A DNA stretch of 12,128 bases from Paracoccaceae bacterium (GTDB lineage Bacteria; Pseudomonadota; Alphaproteobacteria; Rhodobacterales; Rhodobacteraceae). The notes under the pieces were generated by a model, which was given only the letters and a program-made list of their open reading frames with translations, ran no database searches and was not told where the DNA came from. Below, one piece after another: positions 7,159 through 12,128 of this stretch. Location of the stretch: NCBI GenBank assembly GCA_007121055.1, contig SKMM01000409.1:1-12128 (forward strand). Direction: 5' to 3'. The first letter of the stretch is position 1; each line of letters starts with the position of its first letter. The translations under genes and the position numbers were made by a program.

Positions 7159-8040
7159 ATGGCAAAAGAGATCCTGTGCGGCTTCAGCATCCATTGCGAC
7201 GCGGTGGCGGGCTGGCTCGGCTCCTACGGCGGCGAGGACAGCCCCTGCGACATCTCCCGCGGGGTATTCGCGGGCGAGGTGGGGATGATGCGCATCCTCA
7301 AGATGTTCGACCGTTTCGGCCTCCGGCAGAGCTTCTTCATCCCCGGCCACACCATCGAGAGTTTTCCGGAGGCCTGCGCCGCGGTGGCCGAGGCCGGCCA
7401 CGAGATCGGGCTGCACGGCTACAGCCACGAGAACCCGCTCGCGCTGAGCTACGAGCAGGAGGCTGCGATCTTCGAGAAGTCCATCGGGCTGATCGAGAAG
7501 CTGACGGGCAGCCGCCCCACCGGCTATGTCGCGCCCTGGTGGGAGGTGTCGGAGAACAGCGTCAGGATCCTGATCGACAACGGCATCAAGTACGACCACA
7601 GCCTGATGCACCGCGACCATGAATGCTATTACGTGCGCGTCGGCGACGGCTGGACCAAGATCGACTACAACCAGCCGGCGGAGAGCTGGATGAAACCCTT
7701 CACCCGTGGCAAGCCCACGCCGCTGGTGGAAATCCCGGCGAGCTGGTACCTTGACGACCTGCCGCCGATGATGTTCGTCAAGGCCTTCCCCAACAGCCAC
7801 GGCTACGTCAATCCGCGCGACATGGAGGCGATGTGGCGCGACACCTTCGACTACGTCTACCGCGAATACGACCATGCCGTGATCCCGATGACGATCCACC
7901 CCGACGTCTCGGGCCGGCCGCATGTGCTGATGATGCTGGAGCGGCTGATCGCCTACATGGCCTCGCAGCCCGGCGTGCGCTTCGTGACCATGGACGAGAT
8001 GGCCGACGACTTCATCGCCCGCACCCCCTTCCCGGGCTGA
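7159..8040 (+). CDS. Polysaccharide-deacetylase-fold hydrolase, HpPgdA/cyclic imidase-like
   Basis: The 293-residue protein opens MAKEIL and carries DAVAGWLGSYGG (14-25), DISRGVFAGEVG (31-42), FIPGHTIESFP (60-70), HEIGLHGYSHENP (81-93), GYVAPWWE (122-129) and MTIHPDVS (244-251). From memory, this pattern matches the Helicobacter PgdA (HP0310) and bacterial cyclic imidase group within the NodB/PuuE superfamily. Asp14, His86 and His90 fall at the positions described as metal ligands in HpPgdA. His247 is a further likely active-site residue. Residue 12 is His where I recall Asp in relatives. There is no signal peptide, so it acts in the cytoplasm. Together with hyuAB downstream, ring opening of a cyclic imide or ureide is likelier than peptidoglycan deacetylation. 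An AGAGAGGG ribosome site supports the start at 7159. It is the first gene of the catabolic operon, divergent from the transporter. Confidence 0.85.
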   Translation: MAKEILCGFSIHCDAVAGWLGSYGGEDSPCDISRGVFAGEVGMMRILKMFDRFGLRQSFFIPGHTIESFPEACAAVAEAGHEIGLHGYSHENPLALSYEQEAAIFEKSIGLIEKLTGSRPTGYVAPWWEVSENSVRILIDNGIKYDHSLMHRDHECYYVRVGDGWTKIDYNQPAESWMKPFTRGKPTPLVEIPASWYLDDLPPMMFVKAFPNSHGYVNPRDMEAMWRDTFDYVYREYDHAVIPMTIHPDVSGRPHVLMMLERLIAYMASQPGVRFVTMDEMADDFIARTPFPG

Positions 8041-8058
8041 CAGGCGCCGGATTTCGCG

Positions 8059-8105
8059 GCAGGCGGCGCCAAGGCCGCCCAATGTTTGGGCAGCCTGCCG
8101 CCTGC
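8059..8105 (+). promoter_or_regulatory. Long imperfect hairpin between the imidase-like gene and hyuA
   Basis: Three nested stems can be drawn: a 9-base outer stem (8059-8067 with 8097-8105), a 4-base stem (8072-8075 with 8093-8096), and a 6-base stem (8077-8082 with 8086-8091) with a TGT loop. It begins 18 bases after the stop of the first gene. No T-tract follows, so it could be an attenuator, an mRNA-stabilising element or a processing site that separates expression of the first gene from hyuAB. Confidence 0.6.
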
Positions 8106-8107
8106 GC

Positions 8108-8128
8108 CCGCCCCGCGTCCGGGGGCGG
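8108..8128 (+). repeat. Second GC hairpin upstream of hyuA
   Basis: CCGCCCC (8108-8114) and GGGGCGG (8122-8128) are exact 7-base reverse complements with a 7-base loop, directly after the larger hairpin. Its all-GC composition makes chance pairing possible. Together the two structures fill much of the 150-base gap before hyuA. Confidence 0.35.
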
Positions 8129-8190
8129 CGTTGAAGCCCGGGCGGGGACGGGACGACCAAGGCGCCAAAGCAGACAGCGAGGGGGCAGCG

Positions 8191-10266
8191 ATGTATTACG
8201 TGGGCGTGGATGTGGGCGGGACCTTCACCGATCTGGTCCTGTTCGATGCCGACACGGGCGCGGTGAACATCCACAAGGTGCCCACCACCCCCGACAACCC
8301 CGCCCGCGGGGTGCTGGCGGGCATCGACGCGCTGTGCGCCCGCTTCGACGCCCCGCGCGAGGCGGTGCGCGGCGTGCGCCACGGCACCACCACCGCCACC
8401 AACGCGATCCTCGAACATGACGGCGCCACCGTGGGCATGCTCACCAACGAGGGCTACCGCGACATCGTCCATATCGGCCGCCACCAGCGCCCGCAGCATT
8501 TCTCGATCCGGCAGGAGATCCCCTGGCAGGACCGGGCGCTGGCCAAGCGCCGGCACCGCAAGACCGTGCCCCACCGCCTCGTGCCGCCCACCGGCGAGGT
8601 GCTGGAGCCGCTCGACGAGGACGCCGTGCGCCGCGTGGCCGCCGAGCTGGCCGAGGCCGGGGTGGAGGCGGTGGCGGTGTGCTTCCTGTTCTCCTATCTC
8701 GCCCCCGAACACGAGGCCCGCGCCGCCGAGATCCTGCGCGAGGCGATGCCCGATGCCTTCGTGACCACCTCGGCCAGCGTCTCACCCCAGTTCCGCGAGT
8801 TCGAGCGGTTCACCACCACCCTGATCAACGGCTTCGTGGGCCCCAAGGTGCGCCGCTACGTCACCGAGCTGGAGGGGCGGCTGCACGGCACGGGCTATGG
8901 GGCGGACCTGCACATCATGGCCTCCAACGGCGGGGTCGCCACGGCGGCGATGGTGTCGGACAAGCCGATCCTGACGCTCCTGTCCGGCCCCGCCGCGGGC
9001 GTGCTGGGCGGGGCGTGGAGCGGGGCACTGTCGGGGCGGCGGTCGCTCATCACCTTCGACGTGGGCGGCACCTCGGCCGATATCGGCATCGTGGCCGACG
9101 GCCGGTTCGGCGAGGCGAGCCCCCGCGACACCTGGATCGCGGGCTTTCCGGTGATGGCGCCCATGATCGACATCCACACCATCGGCGCGGGCGGCGGCTC
9201 CATCGCGCATCTGGACGCGGGCGGCGCGTTCCGGGTCGGGCCGCGGTCGGCCGGCGCGCGGCCGGGGCCGGCCTGTTACGGCCATGGCGGGGTCGAGCCC
9301 ACGGTGACCGACGCCAACCTCGTGCTGGGCCGGCTCGACCCCGGCAATTTCCTGGGCGGCGAGATGGCGCTGGATGCGCCCGCCGCCGAGGCCGCGGTGG
9401 ACCGGCTGGCCGAGGCGCTGGGGATGGACCCGCTGGAGGCCGCCGAGGGCATCGTCACCATCGTCAACGCAAACATGGCCAACGCGATCCGGTCGCGCAC
9501 CGTGCAGCGCGGGCTCGACCCGCGGGATTTCGCACTGATGGCGTTCGGCGGCGGCGGGCCGATGCACGCGGCCGACGTGGCCGCCATGCTGGGCGTGCCC
9601 GAGGTGGTCGTGCCCGCCCATCCCGGCATCACCTCGGCCATGGGGCTGCTGACCACCGACCTGCGCTACGACACCATCCGCACCGCCTTCCAGGTCGAGG
9701 GCGCGGTGGACCACGCTTTCGTAACCCGCAGCCTGTCGGAGATGACCGCGGCGCTGACCGAGCTGTTCGTCAAGGACGGGCTCGACCCCGCCGATATCCG
9801 CTTCGAGCGCGCCGCCGACATCCGCTATGTCGGCCAGGGCTACGAGCTGCGGGTGGACCTGCCCGACGGGCCCTTCGACGCCGCGGCGGAAGAGGCGCTT
9901 CTGGCCGCCTTCGAGGACCGCCACCGCCGCGAGTACGGCCATGTCTTCCCCGGCGCTCCGCGCGAGATCGTCAACCTGCGGCTGGTGGGCGTGGGCGCCG
10001 TGCGCCGGATCGCCGCCCCGCCCCCCCTGCAGGGCGGCTCGCGCGAGGCGGCGCTGGTGCGCACGGGGGACTGCAGCTTCCGGGTCGACCGTGACCTGAA
10101 ACGCTTCCCCACCGCCTTCTACCGCCGCGACCGGCTGCCCATCGACGAGCGTATCGAGGGGCCCGCGGTGATCCTGCAGCAGGACAGCACCACCCTGGTG
10201 CGCCCCGGCGACAGCTTCGTGGCCGATGCCGCGGGCAACCTGCTGATCCGCATCGCCCTGTCCTGA
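8191..10266 (+). CDS. hyuA: Hydantoinase/oxoprolinase family protein, subunit A
   Basis: The 691-residue length is typical for HyuA. The N-terminal domain opens VDVGGTFTD (6-14), an ATP phosphate loop of the actin/Hsp70-like fold, with HGTTTATNAIL at 64-74. The central hydantoinase A domain has FDVGGTSADIG (289-299), IDIHTIGAGGGSIA (326-339), RPGPACYG (357-364) and FGGGGPMHA (452-460). Residues about 500-685 form the usual C-terminal domain. Family members cleave cyclic amide bonds (N-methylhydantoin, hydantoin, 5-oxoproline) with ATP, usually together with HyuB; acetone carboxylase and acetophenone carboxylase are relatives. A GAGGGGG ribosome site precedes the ATG at 8191. The next gene starts 37 bases after the stop. 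The substrate is not fixed by sequence. The imidase-like and nitrilase-like neighbours favour a hydantoin or imide over 5-oxoproline. Confidence 0.93.
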   Translation: MYYVGVDVGGTFTDLVLFDADTGAVNIHKVPTTPDNPARGVLAGIDALCARFDAPREAVRGVRHGTTTATNAILEHDGATVGMLTNEGYRDIVHIGRHQRPQHFSIRQEIPWQDRALAKRRHRKTVPHRLVPPTGEVLEPLDEDAVRRVAAELAEAGVEAVAVCFLFSYLAPEHEARAAEILREAMPDAFVTTSASVSPQFREFERFTTTLINGFVGPKVRRYVTELEGRLHGTGYGADLHIMASNGGVATAAMVSDKPILTLLSGPAAGVLGGAWSGALSGRRSLITFDVGGTSADIGIVADGRFGEASPRDTWIAGFPVMAPMIDIHTIGAGGGSIAHLDAGGAFRVGPRSAGARPGPACYGHGGVEPTVTDANLVLGRLDPGNFLGGEMALDAPAAEAAVDRLAEALGMDPLEAAEGIVTIVNANMANAIRSRTVQRGLDPRDFALMAFGGGGPMHAADVAAMLGVPEVVVPAHPGITSAMGLLTTDLRYDTIRTAFQVEGAVDHAFVTRSLSEMTAALTELFVKDGLDPADIRFERAADIRYVGQGYELRVDLPDGPFDAAAEEALLAAFEDRHRREYGHVFPGAPREIVNLRLVGVGAVRRIAAPPPLQGGSREAALVRTGDCSFRVDRDLKRFPTAFYRRDRLPIDERIEGPAVILQQDSTTLVRPGDSFVADAAGNLLIRIALS

Positions 10267-10303
10267 CAGACCCCGGCCCGATGCCCCAGACGGAGACCCG
10301 CGC

Positions 10304-12082
10304 ATGACCGACAGCCCCGCCATCGACCCCGTCACCTCGGCCGTGATCCAGGGTGCGCTGCAGACCATCGCCATCGAGATGGGCTACAAGCTGATGCGCA
10401 TGTCCTATTCCTCGATCATCCGGGAATCCGAGGATTTCGGCGCCGCCCTCACCGACGCCGAGGGCAACCAGATCGCCGAATCGCTGCAGTCCACGCCGCT
10501 GCAGTCCGGCCCGATCCCCGGCTATGTCCGCAACGTCATCGAGGTGATGCGCAAGCGCGGCGACGTGTTCCGCCCCGGCGACGTGATCATGCACAACGAC
10601 CCCTATGGCGGCGCCAGCCACGGCCCCGACATCGCGCTGATCGTACCGGTGTTCCATGACGACACGCTCGTGGGCTTTGCCGCCACCACCGCGCACCACC
10701 TCGATGTGGGCGCGCTCAGCCCCGGCAGCTGCGGCATCGTGGATGCGCTCGACGTCTATGCCGAGGGGCTGCAGTTCAAGGCGATCAAGGTCTGGGACGC
10801 CGGGCGCCGGGTGGACGCGATCTGGCAGATCCTGACCGACAATGTCCGCGCCCCGGCCATGGTGGTGGGCGACATGGAGGCCCAGGTCGCCGCCGGCCGC
10901 ATCGGCGCCGAGCGATTCGCCGAGCTGATCGCCCGCTTCGGCGCCGACAGCGTGCGCGCGGCCAGCCAGGACATGATGGAGCATTCCGAGCGCATGATGC
11001 GCCAGGCCATCGCCGCGCTGCCCGACGGCACCTATTCGGCGACCACCCACATCGACGGCTATCTCGACGACCCCGACCCGGCGCGGCGCGACCTGCCCAT
11101 CACCGTCACCATCACCGTGGCGGGCGACGAGATGACGGTGGACCTGACCGGGACCGCCGACCAGGTGCCCGACCGGCCCATCAACATGCCCTTCGTGGGC
11201 ACGGTGGACATCGCGATCTGGCTGACGGTGCGTTCGGTCCTGCTCGACAGCGACGTGCACGGCTACATCCCGCAGAACTCGGGGCTGACGCGGCCCATTC
11301 ACATCGTGGCCCCGCGCGGGTGCCTCGCGAACCCGATCTTTCCCGCCCCGGTCATTGCCCGCTTCACCCCCGGCAACCAGCTGGCCGATACGGTGATGAA
11401 GGCGCTGGCGCAGGCCGCGCCCGAGCAGGTTTCGGCCGGGATCGGCAACCTCAAGGTCATCGCCTTCTCGGGGCTCAAGGGGGAAACCCACTGGGTGCAT
11501 ATGGAGATCTTCGAGGGCTCCTATGGCGGGCGGTACGGGCGCGACGGGATGGATGCGGTGGACACGCTCTATGCCAACACCCGCAACAACCCCATCGAGG
11601 ACATCGAGAGCCACCTGCCCATGCGCGTGACCCGCTACGAGCTGCGCGAGGGCACCGCCGGGCCGGGCCGCTGGCGCGGCGGCTTCGGCGCGATCCGGGC
11701 ATTCCAGTTCCTCGAACCGGGCGGGTTCTCGGTGGAGGGGGAAGGCCATGGCCACGCCCCCTGGCCCTTCCAGGGCGGGGGCCCGGGCACGCCCGCGGGC
11801 CTCGACCTCGCCCATCCCGAACGCCCCACCGATGCGCTGCCCTCCAAGGTGCCGTACCACCCGACCCGGGTGGGCGACACCTTCATCGCCTATGGCGCCT
11901 CGGGTGGCGGCTATGGCCCGGCGCTGGAGCGCGACCCCGAGCGGGTCTTGGCCGACGTTCTGGACGATCTGCTGACGCCCGAGCAGGCCGCGCAGGACTA
12001 TGGCGTGGTGATCCGCGCGGGCGCGGTGGACGCCGACGCCACCCGCGCGCTTCGGGCCGAGATGACCGGGGTGCCCGCCTGA
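10304..12082 (+). CDS. hyuB: Hydantoinase/oxoprolinase family protein, subunit B
   Basis: The 592-residue length fits HyuB. Family landmarks are HNDPYGGASHGPD (97-109) and AHHLDVGA (130-137), which contain the His/Asp residues expected to bind metal; PGSCG (140-144); RYELREGTAGPGRWRGGFG (444-462); and YGASGGGYGPALERDP (530-545) near the end. It pairs with HyuA to hydrolyse cyclic amides at the expense of ATP. A GGAGA ribosome site lies before the ATG at 10304. The stop overlaps the start of the next gene (TGATG), which implies coupled translation. The central variable region, which should shape substrate choice, gives no clear clue. An acetone-carboxylase-like role is less likely because no third small subunit is seen in the window, though the downstream region is cut. 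Confidence 0.93.
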   Translation: MTDSPAIDPVTSAVIQGALQTIAIEMGYKLMRMSYSSIIRESEDFGAALTDAEGNQIAESLQSTPLQSGPIPGYVRNVIEVMRKRGDVFRPGDVIMHNDPYGGASHGPDIALIVPVFHDDTLVGFAATTAHHLDVGALSPGSCGIVDALDVYAEGLQFKAIKVWDAGRRVDAIWQILTDNVRAPAMVVGDMEAQVAAGRIGAERFAELIARFGADSVRAASQDMMEHSERMMRQAIAALPDGTYSATTHIDGYLDDPDPARRDLPITVTITVAGDEMTVDLTGTADQVPDRPINMPFVGTVDIAIWLTVRSVLLDSDVHGYIPQNSGLTRPIHIVAPRGCLANPIFPAPVIARFTPGNQLADTVMKALAQAAPEQVSAGIGNLKVIAFSGLKGETHWVHMEIFEGSYGGRYGRDGMDAVDTLYANTRNNPIEDIESHLPMRVTRYELREGTAGPGRWRGGFGAIRAFQFLEPGGFSVEGEGHGHAPWPFQGGGPGTPAGLDLAHPERPTDALPSKVPYHPTRVGDTFIAYGASGGGYGPALERDPERVLADVLDDLLTPEQAAQDYGVVIRAGAVDADATRALRAEMTGVPA

Positions 12083-12128
12083 TGGCCCGCAAACGCACCG
12101 TCGCCGCCGCGCAGCTCGGCCCCATCGC
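12082..12128 (+). CDS. Nitrilase-superfamily amidohydrolase, N-carbamoylase-like (5' fragment)
   Basis: The ATG at 12082 overlaps the hyuB stop (TGATG) and gives 15 codons to the window edge, reading MARKRTVAAAQLGPI. The short beta strand followed by AAAQLGPI is the typical start of carbon-nitrogen hydrolases and closely resembles N-carbamoyl-D-amino acid amidohydrolases, which begin with a similar VGQQGPI segment. The catalytic Glu, Lys and Cys lie outside the window. Placement after hyuAB makes a carbamoylase or half-amidase the natural reading. This is a tentative call from very few residues. Confidence 0.6.
   Translation, partial: MARKRTVAAAQLGPI

Noticed and set aside
4644..7622. A 992-codon plus-strand frame opposite the liv operon
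   Set aside because: It is antisense to livH and the binding-protein gene, is rich in His, Arg, Gln and Gly, and has no recognisable domain. It is a typical open shadow frame in high-GC DNA.
8086..8190. An upstream start for hyuA at 8086
   Set aside because: The extra 35 residues cover the hairpin region and precede the standard HyuA start. The ATG at 8191 follows a GAGGGGG site.
7018..8712. A 564-codon minus-strand frame across the imidase-like gene and hyuA
   Set aside because: It is antisense to two genes with strong family motifs, and its translation is low-complexity His/Val/Gly-rich without a domain.
8782..11860. Long minus-strand frames (8782-10374 and 9971-11860) opposite hyuA and hyuB
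   Set aside because: Both are shadows of well-supported genes, with shadow-type composition and no ribosome site or motif.

Overview
This is a high-GC bacterial window (about 70% GC by eye) with tightly packed genes, ATGA/TGATG stop-start overlaps and strong purine-rich ribosome binding sites. The codon use, the Liv-type transporter with a fused permease-ATPase, and the HyuA/HyuB pair fit an alphaproteobacterium, most likely a Rhodobacterales relative. That placement is inference, because no rRNA or marker gene is present.

Layout. Positions 1-1009 (minus) hold the N-terminal 336 residues of a PepSY-type membrane reductase that runs into a flavodoxin domain at the window edge. Positions 1099-1773 (minus) encode a short-chain dehydrogenase/reductase. 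From 6821 down to 2036 (minus) lies a complete branched-chain-amino-acid-type (HAAT/Liv) ABC transporter operon in the order binding protein, LivH permease, LivM-LivG fusion, LivF ATPase. The last three genes are joined by 4-base ATGA overlaps. A 337-base divergent control region (6822-7158) separates this operon from a plus-strand catabolic operon: a polysaccharide-deacetylase-fold hydrolase resembling the HpPgdA/cyclic imidase group (7159-8040), hydantoinase/oxoprolinase subunit A (8191-10266), subunit B (10304-12082), and the first 15 codons of a nitrilase-superfamily amidohydrolase (12082 onward, cut by the window end).

How the genes may work together. The transporter and the enzymes diverge from one control region, so they are probably one regulon: uptake of a small ring-containing nitrogen compound (a cyclic imide, hydantoin or lactam), ring opening by the imidase-like enzyme and/or the ATP-dependent HyuAB pair, then hydrolysis of the resulting carbamoyl or half-amide product by the nitrilase-like enzyme. 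Each family assignment rests on sequence motifs. The joint pathway and its substrate are inference. No regulator gene lies inside the window.

Several strong inverted repeats sit between genes (1023-1053, 5574-5602, 8059-8105). None is followed by a T-tract, so they look more like mRNA-processing, stabilising or attenuating hairpins than canonical intrinsic terminators. I saw no tRNA, rRNA, CRISPR array, insertion sequence or phage gene.
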